Shown: positions 1 to 10,617 of the stretch, piece after piece
Position numbering within the stretch: the stretch's first letter is position 1
How the letters are laid out: every line of letters starts with the position of its first letter
Assembly (NCBI RefSeq): GCF_009676955.1
Contig: NZ_CP045696.1
Location: 1,052,501 to 1,116,500 of the forward strand
Reading direction: 5' to 3'
DNA from: Sodaliphilus pleomorphus
GTDB taxonomy: Bacteria; Bacteroidota; Bacteroidia; Bacteroidales; Muribaculaceae
DNA: 64,000 nucleotides
The notes under the pieces: model-generated
The model's database searches: none
The model's input: the letters and a program-made list of their open reading frames with translations, nothing else
What the model was told of the DNA's origin: nothing
Made by a program: the position numbers and the translations under genes

Positions 1-1457
<1,457 letters not shown>

Positions 1458-1779
1458 TGTATCTTGTTGTCTCTCTTCTTTCAAAAAGAATCGTTGTTGT
1501 TAGGACTCCGTCCCTCTGTTTCACGACCCGCCTGCCCTGTGCGAGCAGGCAGCGACAACGACGCTCGAAGTGTCGCCCAGCCCCTCCGGACTATCGCTGA
1601 TTTACTGTATCTTTTAACCTGTCGTTCAGAATCTTGACGAGAGCACTCGGTTCCTTGTTCCTTGTCTCTCTTGCTTTGTCAATCTCTGTCTATCGCAAAT
1701 ATTTCAAAGATCTCCCCAGTCGAAACTGGTGTCAAAAAAATCGCTCACATCATTTTTGGAGTGTGAGGCGAAAGCGTTG
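1458..1779 (-). other. rRNA operon leader
   Basis: Transcribed spacer between the proximal rRNA promoter and the mature 16S 5' end. It contains no credible reading frame. The stretch next to 16S is purine-rich and probably holds the 5' half of the 16S processing stem, whose partner is outside the window. I could not identify a clear boxA or boxB antitermination site. Confidence 0.6.
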
Positions 1780-1811
1780 CAAAGGTACACCGAATATTTG
1801 ACTTGTGCAAA
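1780..1811 (-). promoter_or_regulatory. rRNA promoter P2 (proximal)
   Basis: Minus-strand match to the Bacteroidetes promoter: -33 TTTG (1811-1808), a 20-nt spacer, and -7 TACCTTTG (1787-1780). Predicted start near 1773, about 315 nt before 16S. Confidence 0.75.
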
Positions 1812-1896
1812 TTTTTCTTCGATTTTTTTCGCCCGGCCCCGCTCTCGCGCCCGCTGGCGCTCGCGGCGCGGTCGGCCGTTTTCCCGTTTGCGGTTG

Positions 1897-1927
1897 CAAA
1901 GGTACTGCTAATTCTGATACTGCCAAA
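1897..1927 (-). promoter_or_regulatory. rRNA promoter P1 (distal)
   Basis: Minus-strand -33 TTTG (1927-1924), a 19-nt spacer, and -7 TACCTTTG (1904-1897), the same -7 sequence as P2. The roughly 50-nt stretch between the two promoters (about 1830-1880) is extremely GC-rich and can fold strongly. Confidence 0.7.
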
Positions 1928-2073
1928 ACTTTTTGCAACTTTTTTTCAACGCGCACACTGCCGCAACCGCGCAACACACTGAACGACAGCCACAAAAACC
2001 ACTAAAAAAATTTTCAACATTTTCTCCTCGCCACAAGCCAACTGCTGTGGAAAGGTGGCAAGGGCACATGATG

Positions 2074-4974
2074 TCACTGCTTTGTGTCGTTGTCGAGAGC
2101 TGGCGACAGCTGCTGCGGCAACGTCTTTATATACAGGTCGCGTTGCGGGAAAGGAATCTCGATGTGATTGTCGTTGAGCGTGTTGTAGATGGCCTCCTTG
2201 ATTTGGCCCATGAGCACGATTTTCTCGACCACGAGGGTCCACACTGCCACGATGAGGTTGACGCTGTTGTCGCCAAAGCTGTCGAAGAGCACAAGAATCT
2301 TGTGATTTTTCAGATCCATGACCGGCCGGCCGTACTTGTCGTTGCGCTGAAGCTTGAGAATATTGGATTGCAAGAGCTCACGCACGTGCTCGACATCGAC
2401 GCCATAGGCCACGCCCACCGGAATCTTGATGAGCTCATAGGAATTGTTGCGCGTGAGGTTGCGGAAATTTTTGGCAAAGAGCGTGGAGTTGAGAAACGAC
2501 ATGAGGCAATCGTCGGTAGTGACGATCTGCACACTCTGGTAGGAGATGCTGTCGACACGCCCTTGCACGCCGTCGCACTCTATCCAGTCGCCCACGCGCA
2601 GGCGGCCTGCCATGAGCGAGATGCCATAGAAGAAATTGTTGAGCAAGTCTTTCATGGCAAATCCAATGCCTGTGGCAAGACCTGCGGTGACAATAGAGAT
2701 GCCCGACTTGGGGATGCGCAGCAGTATCAAGGCAAAGATGGCATAGGCACCCCACACGAGAATGGCAATGACGTTGTAGCCCAGGGTGAGGTTGACCTCG
2801 TTGGCCCGTACGGTCGACTTGCCAGTTTTCTTTTTTTGATACTTGATGCGCAAGTGGCGGTAGATGGCCTGGATGGCATAGTTGAGGTACCTGAACAGGA
2901 ACCAAGCCGCCACGACCACCACAATGCTGAAGATGGACAGACGCACCACGCCCTCGACGTTGAGGAAGGGATAGAGGAAGATGCTCACGCAGGTGTCGCC
3001 CAGATTGAAAACGTCGGCCGCCATCTTGATAGAGAGCAGCAGCGAGTAGGCGCCGGCAATGGGCACAAGCGCCTTGTGCACAAAGTCGAAAAACCAGGTG
3101 CGGGTGATGTAGTCGCCCTTGCGCACCCCCGCGGCAATCTGGGCATCGGTGATGCCGCTGTCGCGCAGGCGGTCGTAGAGGCGGGCCTTCTCATAGATGT
3201 CGAGCAGGCGAAAAGCCAGTGTGAGCGCCTGGATGGCAGTGAGCTGGAAGAGCCACCATATCACCATCTCGACCGACATCAACGTGCGCCCCGACCAGGT
3301 GAGCAAAGTTGCCACAAGAATCACGCCCAGCGAGGCCCATGCATAGAGGTGGTCGTATTGCGGAATTTTGTCGACCGAGCTCAGCGGGACCCGGGAGTGG
3401 ACTACCGGGCGCTTGAGTTTTTTAAACACGGCGGCAATGCCGCTGGCCACAACGGTATCGTTGTTGATGCCCGAGGCAAGGGTGGCATTGCGGGCAAGCT
3501 GGGCGGCCGACCTGCGCCCAGCCTTCTCTTGCTCCTTTTCTATTGAGTCGAGCTGGTCGTCGATAGCCTTCTGGTCGGCATCGTCCTCGTCGTCTTGCGG
3601 CTGGGCGGGAGTCGTCGACTCGTCGAGCACCTCGCTCTCGGGCAGCTTGCCCGAGTTTCTTTTCAGGGCAAAGAGTTGCCATATCGAGAAGAGCAAAGCA
3701 ACGGGGGGAAACACGAGGTTGACAACATTGTTGGGAATGAAGATGATGCGGAAGATGATGATGACCAGCCCCAACAGCACCATAGGCAGGTAGATGGCAT
3801 AGCCGTAGCGCATCTGGTTGTAGCGCAGGCGCACGAGCAGCGAGAGCGTGATGGCCGTGAGCAGCCAGGCATACTCGACGAGCAGGCCGCTGGCCATGAC
3901 AAAGAAATTGTGGGTGAGGAATGCCTTCACCGTCTGCACACTCAAGGCAAAAATCAAGGCGCCCAGCGAGATGCCCACAAAGGGCTTGAGCATGTGCAGT
4001 TTTTTCCAGCGGCGGTCGCGCTCGGCCTCGTCGGGGGCACTTTTGATCCACTTCAAGCGCTTGGCGTTGCGATAGGACACATTGACAAACAGAAAGCTAA
4101 AAACCACGGCCACCAGCAAGTAAAACACGACAAACGACACATAGCCCATGACGATGGGGCCGCGCCACTCGGAGCGCACCTTGCCATAGCTGCCATGGTA
4201 GGAGTACTTGTTGTCGATGGCCTCCTTGGCCTGTTGCCAGTAGCGTCCCAAGTGCTCCAGCACCTTGAAGTAGTTGGCGCCGGTGTCCTGGAATATTTCT
4301 TGCTGAATGACGCCATAGCGCTTCTTGGCATACTTGTCGAGGAGCGAGAGGTTGTAGTTCATGCGCACATAGGCCATGCTGTCTTGACGCAGTGTGTGGC
4401 GCAACTTCACGCAGTTGCCACGCAGAGCCCTGGCATAGCTCAGGCACATGGCGCGGTCGTGCAGCGAAGTCGAGTCGAGCTCAAAGGGAGCCTTCTCGTT
4501 TTTGCCGCCTGGCCGCGGGCGGAAGGGCTTGCCAGCCTTGTGGCCCATGCCCATGGGGTCGATCATGGGCGGAGGCAGAATCTCGAGGCTGTAGATGAGG
4601 CCGTCGTAGCGGGCGATTTCGGCATCGAGATTGTTGTTGATTTTGTAATATGGCAGGCGTTTCTCGCCAAACTGCCTGTAAAGTGCAGTGGCCTCGTTGC
4701 AGGCGTAGGTGAGGTCAAACACATAGTCGCGCTGCTGCGAGTAGAGCATCAAGCCTATCTGGTTGCTCTTTTTCATGTAGAAGAGCATCTTCTCATGCTG
4801 GGTCTTGCTCATCTTTTTCAGCCCGGCCATGAGCTGCTGCTGCTTAAGATAGGACTGCTGCAGCTCTACACGCAGCACTGCGAGCGACTGTTTCAGATTT
4901 TTCTCTTGCAACACGGCTTGCGAGGGCAGGCTTGTCCACAGTGCGAGAAGAAGGATGATGACAACTTTTTTCAT
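2074..4974 (-). CDS. Large MscS-family mechanosensitive channel
   Basis: 966-aa inner-membrane mechanosensitive ion channel of the MscS superfamily, expected to open on membrane tension and release osmolytes. It has a signal peptide (about 1-20), a charged, probably periplasmic helical region (about 20-270), then many hydrophobic segments between about 270 and 790. The pore-lining helix and start of the beta domain are seen at about 765-800 (GIGFAMKDLLNNFFYGI then GDWIECDGVQGRV), followed by a cytosolic alpha/beta tail. It is far longer than E. coli MscS (286 aa) and resembles the MscK/MscM-type large members in layout. A stretch rich in Asp/Glu, Gln and Lys lies in the loop before the last membrane domain. 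It has its own promoter, so it is probably monocistronic. Confidence 0.88.
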   Translation of the reverse strand: MKKVVIILLLALWTSLPSQAVLQEKNLKQSLAVLRVELQQSYLKQQQLMAGLKKMSKTQHEKMLFYMKKSNQIGLMLYSQQRDYVFDLTYACNEATALYRQFGEKRLPYYKINNNLDAEIARYDGLIYSLEILPPPMIDPMGMGHKAGKPFRPRPGGKNEKAPFELDSTSLHDRAMCLSYARALRGNCVKLRHTLRQDSMAYVRMNYNLSLLDKYAKKRYGVIQQEIFQDTGANYFKVLEHLGRYWQQAKEAIDNKYSYHGSYGKVRSEWRGPIVMGYVSFVVFYLLVAVVFSFLFVNVSYRNAKRLKWIKSAPDEAERDRRWKKLHMLKPFVGISLGALIFALSVQTVKAFLTHNFFVMASGLLVEYAWLLTAITLSLLVRLRYNQMRYGYAIYLPMVLLGLVIIIFRIIFIPNNVVNLVFPPVALLFSIWQLFALKRNSGKLPESEVLDESTTPAQPQDDEDDADQKAIDDQLDSIEKEQEKAGRRSAAQLARNATLASGINNDTVVASGIAAVFKKLKRPVVHSRVPLSSVDKIPQYDHLYAWASLGVILVATLLTWSGRTLMSVEMVIWWLFQLTAIQALTLAFRLLDIYEKARLYDRLRDSGITDAQIAAGVRKGDYITRTWFFDFVHKALVPIAGAYSLLLSIKMAADVFNLGDTCVSIFLYPFLNVEGVVRLSIFSIVVVVAAWFLFRYLNYAIQAIYRHLRIKYQKKKTGKSTVRANEVNLTLGYNVIAILVWGAYAIFALILLRIPKSGISIVTAGLATGIGFAMKDLLNNFFYGISLMAGRLRVGDWIECDGVQGRVDSISYQSVQIVTTDDCLMSFLNSTLFAKNFRNLTRNNSYELIKIPVGVAYGVDVEHVRELLQSNILKLQRNDKYGRPVMDLKNHKILVLFDSFGDNSVNLIVAVWTLVVEKIVLMGQIKEAIYNTLNDNHIEIPFPQRDLYIKTLPQQLSPALDNDTKQ

Positions 4975-4994
4975 AAATTCGCAATTTATTGCTG

Positions 4995-5002
4995 CAAATG
5001 TA
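4995..5002 (-). promoter_or_regulatory. mscS-like gene -7 promoter element
   Basis: TACATTTG on the minus strand, about 20 nt before the ATG at 4974. I found no convincing -33 element. Confidence 0.45.
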
Positions 5003-5098
5003 ATGAAAATGACGGAAAAGCGTATCAGTCACTCGACAAAAGGCTGAAATTTAGCGAAAATCGCCACACGCAGCATGGGCTCTGCCACGGGACCCATA

Positions 5099-5566
5099 CT
5101 ACCTGTCGAGCCGGAACACGATGCGCAGGCGGCCGGCGGCATAGCGGGTGCTCGAGATGCGAAAATGGCCTATCTGGGCAGTGTGCTCGACGTGAGTGCC
5201 GGCACACAGGCAGTGGTCATAGTCGCCCACGCTCACGATGCGCACTGCCTGGGTGGCGCCCTCGGGCAGGCGGCCCAAGTCGAAGCGAGAGGCCACCTCG
5301 GCCTGAGTGGCATAGGTGCAAGTCACAGGCAGGTCGGCAGCAATCACCGCGTTGACCCTCGCCTCGACCTGGGCGATCTCCTGGGGGGTCAAGGCACGCG
5401 GAAAGTCGTAGTCGAGTTTCGACTTGGTGCGTTCCACATGAGCGCCCACGGCACGCTGGCAGCCAAACATCTTCACCATTGTGCCATTGAGAATGTGCTC
5501 GGCAGTGTGCATGGGAGGAAACTCCTGCTTGTGGTGCTCGTTGAGCACAGGCTGTTGAGTAGTCAT
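5099..5566 (-). CDS. AlaX-like trans-editing protein (tRNA SAD domain)
   Basis: 155-aa free-standing second-additional-domain protein of the alanyl/threonyl-tRNA synthetase editing family. Such proteins hydrolyse mischarged tRNA (for example Ser-tRNA(Ala)) in the cytoplasm. The metal-binding editing signature is complete: HxxxH at H20/H24 (HTAEHIL) and CxxxH at C121/H125. There is no synthetase catalytic domain and no N-terminal glycyl-binding domain, so this is the short AlaX type. It is the last gene of a tight operon, starting 6 nt after the SanA-like gene. The exact mischarged substrate cannot be told from sequence. Confidence 0.85.
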   Translation of the reverse strand: MTTQQPVLNEHHKQEFPPMHTAEHILNGTMVKMFGCQRAVGAHVERTKSKLDYDFPRALTPQEIAQVEARVNAVIAADLPVTCTYATQAEVASRFDLGRLPEGATQAVRIVSVGDYDHCLCAGTHVEHTAQIGHFRISSTRYAAGRLRIVFRLDR

Positions 5567-5572
5567 GAGCTA

Positions 5573-6217
5573 TTACATTTTGGAGAAAAAGTGCAAGGTC
5601 ACCGCCTTGAGTCGCGACAGCCGCTCGCGCATCACCATGCGTATCGCGCTGAAGCCGCCACTCTGGTAGTTGCCGCAGTCGTAGGCCACGCAATCGAGGC
5701 CGTAGTCGCGGGCCATATACAAGGCGCGCTCGTTGTGGAAACGTTGCGAGATGACGGTGAAGCGGTGCAGGCGAAAGACCTGGCGGGCACGCGAGATAGA
5801 CTGGATGGTGCTGTAGCCCTTGCCATCCTCGACGATGACGCCCTCTGGCACGCCACGGCGCTGCAGGTCGACTCGCATCATGGCAGGCTCGTTGTAGGCA
5901 CCGGTGTGGTTGCCGCTGATGAGCACCGTGTCGATCTTGTGCAGCCTGTAGAGCTGCGCGGCGGCATCGACACGGCGGTAATAATAAGGATTAGGGTCGC
6001 CATAGCGATTGAGGCGCCCTGTGCCCAGCAGCAGCCCCACCCTGTTGTGAGGCAAAGCGCGGGCATCGGTGTAGCACAGTCCTGTAGCGGCCGCAGTCAC
6101 CTGCCACTCGCAAAAAGCCGAGTAGAGCACAAGCAAAACAAGCAAGGCGGCGAGCCACGCGACCGCCGCCTTGCCTGTGTGTCGTTTCACTGCTGGCGAG
6201 CCAGGACGATGCGGCAT
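5573..6217 (-). CDS. SanA/YdcF-like DUF218 membrane protein
   Basis: 214-aa protein with one N-terminal membrane anchor (about 14-36) and a DUF218 domain exposed to the periplasm. The family includes E. coli SanA, linked to envelope barrier function and vancomycin resistance at high temperature; its biochemical activity is not established. Visible family features are the GLLLGTGR strand-loop, the YYYRRVDAA helix, the ISGNH motif and the SQRFHNERAL motif. It starts 3 nt after the DUF4919 gene and is followed after 6 nt by the AlaX gene, so the three are almost certainly cotranscribed. Confidence 0.82.
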   Translation of the reverse strand: MPHRPGSPAVKRHTGKAAVAWLAALLVLLVLYSAFCEWQVTAAATGLCYTDARALPHNRVGLLLGTGRLNRYGDPNPYYYRRVDAAAQLYRLHKIDTVLISGNHTGAYNEPAMMRVDLQRRGVPEGVIVEDGKGYSTIQSISRARQVFRLHRFTVISQRFHNERALYMARDYGLDCVAYDCGNYQSGGFSAIRMVMRERLSRLKAVTLHFFSKM

Positions 6218-6220
6218 GGG

Positions 6221-6853
6221 TCAGTAGGTCTTCTTGCGGTTGAAGAAATCCTGCATGTCGGCCTCGGTCTCGCCGTAAACATCAAAGTACACCTTGCGCG
6301 GGGCTGTATCGCCCAGTATCATCACCGTCATCTCGTCGCACACCTGGGCGCCGTCGCGCCTGACCACACTTTGCGAAATAACGTCTTTGACGTGGAAAAT
6401 GTCGTAAAGAATCTCATACTCGTCGTTCACCTGCGTGACCTTGAAGGCCGTGTCGGGGGTGGCGCCGTCGCCAGTAGCCTTTATCACCTCTTGCAGGCGC
6501 TTCACCTTGTCGCGCAGCTGCCGGGTAGCAGCCTCGTCGATAGCTCCCAGGTAGCTGGCATTGGCAGCTTTCTTGAGCAGCAGCAGCGAGAAGGGGTCTT
6601 GCTCGAGGGCATCGAGATACATGAAATAGGCCACACGGTAGTCGCGGTTGCGGTAAAGCTGGTTGGCCGTAGCCACGAGCGCGGTGAGCGGCACAAAGCC
6701 GGCAAACGGGGTGGCATAGTAGGCTTGGGCTATCTGGTCGAGGGTGAGCGCGGCATCGCCGCTGGCAAAACGCTTCACAATATCGTCGTAGGTGCTGCGG
6801 TCGTTGTCGACAAAACTCTTGAGTGTAGTGTAGTTAACAGTTATCTTTTCCAT
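6221..6853 (-). CDS. DUF4919 domain protein
   Basis: 210-aa soluble protein of the Bacteroidetes DUF4919 family; function unknown. It has no signal peptide or membrane segment. The N-terminal two thirds is helical and repeat-like (VAYFMYLDALEQDPFSLLLL resembles a TPR helix pair); the C-terminal third is beta-rich with the pattern YEILYDIFHVKDVISQS and a final KVYFDVYGE strand. It is first gene of the operon with the SanA-like and AlaX genes. Family assignment is from memory of the pattern. Confidence 0.7.
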   Translation of the reverse strand: MEKITVNYTTLKSFVDNDRSTYDDIVKRFASGDAALTLDQIAQAYYATPFAGFVPLTALVATANQLYRNRDYRVAYFMYLDALEQDPFSLLLLKKAANASYLGAIDEAATRQLRDKVKRLQEVIKATGDGATPDTAFKVTQVNDEYEILYDIFHVKDVISQSVVRRDGAQVCDEMTVMILGDTAPRKVYFDVYGETEADMQDFFNRKKTY

Positions 6854-6885
6854 TGTGATTGGAATATTCTATATATTGACAAGTG

Positions 6886-6918
6886 CAAAATTACATAATT
6901 ATTTTCACAATTCACAAG
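6886..6918 (-). promoter_or_regulatory. Promoter of DUF4919-sanA-alaX operon
   Basis: Minus-strand -7 TAATTTTG (6893-6886) with a TTG-containing -33 about 21 nt upstream. Predicted start near 6879, about 25 nt before the ATG at 6853. Confidence 0.6.
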
Positions 6919-6938
6919 CGCATTGCCACGAATTGTGA

Positions 6939-7829
6939 TTACGCCTTTCTTTTCTCCTCGTCCTTGGCATCGGCAAAACGGTTGGGGAACTCGATAGTGA
7001 GGCGTTGACGGCGGCAGGCACGCACGATGAGCCAAATGCCAAGCACAATGAAGGGGATAGAAAGCAGCTGCCCCATGTCGAGACCGAGGCGTGCACGCAT
7101 GGCAATTTCCCACGGTTCCTGCACATTTTTGACATACTCTATCACAAAACGCGCCAGGAAGATGCCCAGCATAAAGACGCCGAAGATGAGCCCCGGGCGC
7201 TCCTGGTCGTTGCGTTTCCAGTACATCCACATGCACAGCCCGAATACCAGCAGGTAGCACAACGCCTCGTAGAGCTGCGTGGGGTGGCAGGGCACGGTAA
7301 ACACCGGGGGGGCGCCCTGCATCCACTCGTTCACGTTGTCGACAAAGCGGAAGCCCCAGGGCAACGACGTGGGACCGCCATAGATCTCGTGGTTGAAGAG
7401 GTTGCCCAGGCGTATGAGGGCTGCCACCAGGCCCACCGGCACCACAAGGCGGTCGAGGGTCCACAACATCGAGCGCTTGGTCACCCACCGGGAGTAGAGC
7501 CAAATGGCGATGAGGATGCCTATCACGCCGCCGTGGCTGGCCAGGCCGCCCTCCCATATCTTGGGTATCTCGCTCAAGTGGCGGCTGTAGTAGTCCCAGT
7601 CATAGAAGAACACATGCCCCAGGCGCGCGCCGACGACCGTGGCAACGATCACATAGAAAAACAGCGATGCCACCCAGCGCTCGGGTGCACCCTCGTGGCG
7701 GAACTCGCGCCACACAACCTCGTAGCCCGCCCAAAAACCGATGGCAAACATCAAGCCGTACCAGCGCACGGTGGCCAGGTGGCCAGAGATGATGTCGGGG
7801 CTCGCAGTCCAAGTGATAAAATCAAGCAT
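6939..7829 (-). CDS. lgt: Prolipoprotein diacylglyceryl transferase
   Basis: 296-aa polytopic inner-membrane enzyme that transfers diacylglycerol from phosphatidylglycerol to the lipobox cysteine of prolipoproteins, the first step of lipoprotein maturation. The Lgt signature is present at about 140-148 (RLGNLFNHE, with R140, N146, E148). The conserved His of LASHGG is H99, and HPTQLYEA and RFVIEYVKN occur later in the protein. Length is normal. It is essential for the many lipoproteins in this window (BtuG, SusD, SusE, SusF). A -7-like TAATTTTG lies at 7862-7855 upstream. Confidence 0.96.
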   Translation of the reverse strand: MLDFITWTASPDIISGHLATVRWYGLMFAIGFWAGYEVVWREFRHEGAPERWVASLFFYVIVATVVGARLGHVFFYDWDYYSRHLSEIPKIWEGGLASHGGVIGILIAIWLYSRWVTKRSMLWTLDRLVVPVGLVAALIRLGNLFNHEIYGGPTSLPWGFRFVDNVNEWMQGAPPVFTVPCHPTQLYEALCYLLVFGLCMWMYWKRNDQERPGLIFGVFMLGIFLARFVIEYVKNVQEPWEIAMRARLGLDMGQLLSIPFIVLGIWLIVRACRRQRLTIEFPNRFADAKDEEKRKA

Positions 7830-7854
7830 AATATTTACCAGAATGATAATGCCG

Positions 7855-7862
7855 CAAAATTA
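7855..7862 (-). promoter_or_regulatory. lgt -7 promoter element
   Basis: TAATTTTG on the minus strand, about 26 nt upstream of the lgt ATG. The -33 region is weak. Confidence 0.45.
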
Positions 7863-7935
7863 CTGAAAAAAAACGTAAGTTGCATTGATTGCCCAATTTT
7901 ATGCCCAAAATAAAGGTGATGCCAGAAAAATGGCG

Positions 7936-7943
7936 TAACTTTG
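7936..7943 (+). promoter_or_regulatory. -7 promoter element of thrE-like gene
   Basis: TAACTTTG on the plus strand; predicted start near 7950, leader about 60 nt before the ATG at 8011. It is divergent from the lgt promoter. Confidence 0.5.
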
Positions 7944-8010
7944 CACACTAAAAAAAATAGCGGCCCGTGCACAGCTTTACTGGCCCAATACAAAAAGAGA
8001 GAAATAGACT

Positions 8011-9447
8011 ATGAGGGAGAGTGTGAACAACGACACTGTGGATCAATGCTTTCAAGAGCACAAAGAAAAAGAGCTGCTGGTGCAGCGCAAGCTCGACTTG
8101 CTGCTGCGCACCGGCTGCCTGCTCATGGAGAGCAGTGCCGACACGAGCCGCATCATGCGCAACATGAAGCGCACGGCCACCTTCCTGGGCCTGCCCTTGA
8201 AAAACCTGCACATCTATGTAAACTACAACATGCTCATGGTGAACCTGGGCGACGAGGAGCACTCGTTCACCAAGTTTCAGCGCGTCGACCGCCACGGCAT
8301 CAACTTCGACACCATGTCGTTTATCTCCAAGCTTTCCTACAGGGCCATCAGGCTCGACTTCACGCTCGACGACTATGAGCGAGAGCTCGACCGCATCAGT
8401 CACAAGCCGCGCTGGTACAATCGCTGGCAAGTAGCCGTGGGGGCGGGCTTTGCCTGCGGGGGCTTCTGCATCCAGTTTGGATGCGACTGGACAGCCTTTC
8501 TCTATTGCTCCCTGGCAGCCATGACAGGACTCTACCTCAAGATGTGGCTCGATGCCAAGGGGGCCAACCAGTATGTAAACATTGCCCTGGCAGCATTTGT
8601 CTCCACCTTGCTGGCATGGCTCACGACCTTTCTCTCCAAGGACAACGCCATAGCCCAGAGTCTGCCCCGGTTCATGCTCACCAGCACCCCGTGGCACCCC
8701 ATGATGGCCTGTGCGCTTTATATCGTGCCAGGCGTGCCCATCATCAACTTTGTGAGCGACATGCTCGACGGGTACGTCCAGATAGGCATTTCACGGGCAG
8801 TCAACACGCTCATGATCATTGCAGCCATGGCATTCGGCATGGTGTTTGCCATCAAGATATGCGGTGTCGACAACTTTGTCGAGAACTTGAGCATGACACC
8901 ACATCACAACTACTTCACCTTTGCAGCGGCGGCAGCCATATCGGCAGTGGGTTTCTCCATGATATTCAACCTGCCGCGCCGACTGCTGTGGGTGGTGGCC
9001 GTGGGCGGCATCATCGCCGTGTGCACACGCAACTTTGTGAACCTGGGGCCCAGCAACGGCAACGTGGGTCTCGACTGGGGGCTGGCCACAGGCAGCCTCA
9101 TCGGGTCGGCCCTGGTGAGTATCATTTGCACGCAAGCCATGCACTGGTTTCACACGCCGCACCACTGCCTGTCGATACCCTGCGTGATACCCATGATACC
9201 GGGCGTGCTCATGTATCGCTCGCTGTTTGCCTTCATTCAGATGCACGGCGTGGTGGGGGAAGTGACCGTTGCCACCAACAACATGATACAGGCATCGCTC
9301 GTGATACTGTGCATCGCCATAGGCGTGGCCATTCCCAACATCTTTGTGCGCAAGATGATCACCACCAAGCGGCAGGAGAAGCTCATCAAGCTCGAAATCG
9401 AGCGGCGCAAGCGCCACGGCGAAATGGTCGACCTGCACGAGCTCTAA
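8011..9447 (+). CDS. ThrE-type threonine/serine exporter family
   Basis: 478-aa inner-membrane protein of the ThrE family, joining in one chain the N-terminal DUF1212 (YjjP-like) part and the C-terminal DUF3815 (YjjB-like) part that are separate proteins in some bacteria. The N-terminal 130 residues are cytosolic and carry the family patterns LLLRTGCLLMESSADTSRI and NYNMLMVNLG. About ten membrane segments follow, with PGVPIINFVSDMLDGY near 245 and IPCVIPMIPGVLMYRSL near 400. The tail is highly charged. Members export threonine, serine or other small molecules by proton antiport; the substrate here is not determined. Confidence 0.85.
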   Translation: MRESVNNDTVDQCFQEHKEKELLVQRKLDLLLRTGCLLMESSADTSRIMRNMKRTATFLGLPLKNLHIYVNYNMLMVNLGDEEHSFTKFQRVDRHGINFDTMSFISKLSYRAIRLDFTLDDYERELDRISHKPRWYNRWQVAVGAGFACGGFCIQFGCDWTAFLYCSLAAMTGLYLKMWLDAKGANQYVNIALAAFVSTLLAWLTTFLSKDNAIAQSLPRFMLTSTPWHPMMACALYIVPGVPIINFVSDMLDGYVQIGISRAVNTLMIIAAMAFGMVFAIKICGVDNFVENLSMTPHHNYFTFAAAAAISAVGFSMIFNLPRRLLWVVAVGGIIAVCTRNFVNLGPSNGNVGLDWGLATGSLIGSALVSIICTQAMHWFHTPHHCLSIPCVIPMIPGVLMYRSLFAFIQMHGVVGEVTVATNNMIQASLVILCIAIGVAIPNIFVRKMITTKRQEKLIKLEIERRKRHGEMVDLHEL

Positions 9448-9570
9448 AAAAAAATGCTGCACACTTCCTGGTTCAATCAGGGCAATCCGCACCCACAGTG
9501 TGAGAGAGAGACTCGGGTGGCATTAGCTAAATTTAATACTGACAGGAGCAAAATATCGCTGCAAATGATA

Positions 9571-9578
9571 TAATTTTG
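9571..9578 (+). promoter_or_regulatory. -7 promoter element of PCMD gene
   Basis: TAATTTTG preceded by TA; predicted start near 9585, leader about 64 nt. No clear -33 element. Confidence 0.45.
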
Positions 9579-9648
9579 CGGTTTCAACGATTGTACATAA
9601 AATTGCACATTAAAAAAAGTCATTGCGTTTTAAAATAAAAATATAGAA

Positions 9649-10617
9649 ATGGACTTGACTAAATTGAGATTTGGGTTAATTGCATTGTCCTTGACCCTTG
9701 CAATGCCGCAAGCCGTGCAGGCTGCAGGCAAGTTTGTGCCCTTCAAATACGGCAATTTCGATTCTTGGGTCGTGCGCCATGTGCACGAGTCGGGAGTGAT
9801 AGGAGGCAACACCAAAACCCTCTACGAGATAGGCCCCAGCCAGGAGCTCAACGGCAACAAGCCCTATGTGAACCTGGGCGGCTCGCCATGGGGCACCAGC
9901 AACGTGATGGCCAAGGTGATGGGCGTGGTCAAGACCAACACCTCGGTGTATCGCGACGTGCATGGCTCGGGCCACTGTGCCAAAATGGAGACCCACATCG
10001 AGACTTGCAAGGTGCTGGGCATGATGAACATCAAGGTGCTTGCTGCCGGCAGCATCTTTCTGGGATCGATGAAAGAGCCCATCACCAGCACCAAAGAGGG
10101 CCCCTCGGCACTGCACCTGGGCGTGCCCTTCACGCTGCGCCCCAAGGCCTTGCGATTTGACTACCGCGTGCGTGTGCCAGGATCGAAGAACCGCATACGC
10201 CAGAACGGCTTTTCCAAGGCTACGACAGTGGCAGGCCCCGACTACTGCATCGCCGTGCTCTACCTGCAGAAGCGTCACGAGGACGCCCATGGCAACATCA
10301 CAGCCAAGCGTGTAGGCACCATGGTGGTGAAATATGGCCGCTCGACGACAGGATGGGTCAACGGCGCCACCTACACGATACACTATGGCAACATCACGGG
10401 CAAGCCCTTCTATGAGGCAGCCACCATGGGTCTGCACGCCAACGAGTATGCCCGCAACTCTCACGGCAAGACCGTGCTTGTGCGCGAGACCGGCTGGGCC
10501 GAAGCCGGCGCCACGCCCACCCACATCGTGCTGCAATTCTCGTCGAGCCACGGCGGTGCCTATGTGGGTACCGTGGGCAACACATTCTGGGTCGATAACG
10601 TGGGACTCGTGTATTGA
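9649..10617 (+). CDS. Secreted PCMD domain protein
   Basis: 322-aa exported protein with a signal peptide (about 1-25, cut after VQAAG) and no lipobox cysteine. The rest fits the Bacteroidetes putative carbohydrate metabolism domain (PCMD), a beta-sandwich found on many surface and PUL proteins: FKYGNFDSWVVR near the N terminus, ALRFDYRV near residue 165, and the closing strand FWVDNVGLVY that ends the protein. The role is not known; a carbohydrate-related binding or scaffold role is a family-level guess. The stop codon overlaps the start of the next gene (TGATG), so the two are translationally coupled. Confidence 0.7.
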   Translation: MDLTKLRFGLIALSLTLAMPQAVQAAGKFVPFKYGNFDSWVVRHVHESGVIGGNTKTLYEIGPSQELNGNKPYVNLGGSPWGTSNVMAKVMGVVKTNTSVYRDVHGSGHCAKMETHIETCKVLGMMNIKVLAAGSIFLGSMKEPITSTKEGPSALHLGVPFTLRPKALRFDYRVRVPGSKNRIRQNGFSKATTVAGPDYCIAVLYLQKRHEDAHGNITAKRVGTMVVKYGRSTTGWVNGATYTIHYGNITGKPFYEAATMGLHANEYARNSHGKTVLVRETGWAEAGATPTHIVLQFSSSHGGAYVGTVGNTFWVDNVGLVY

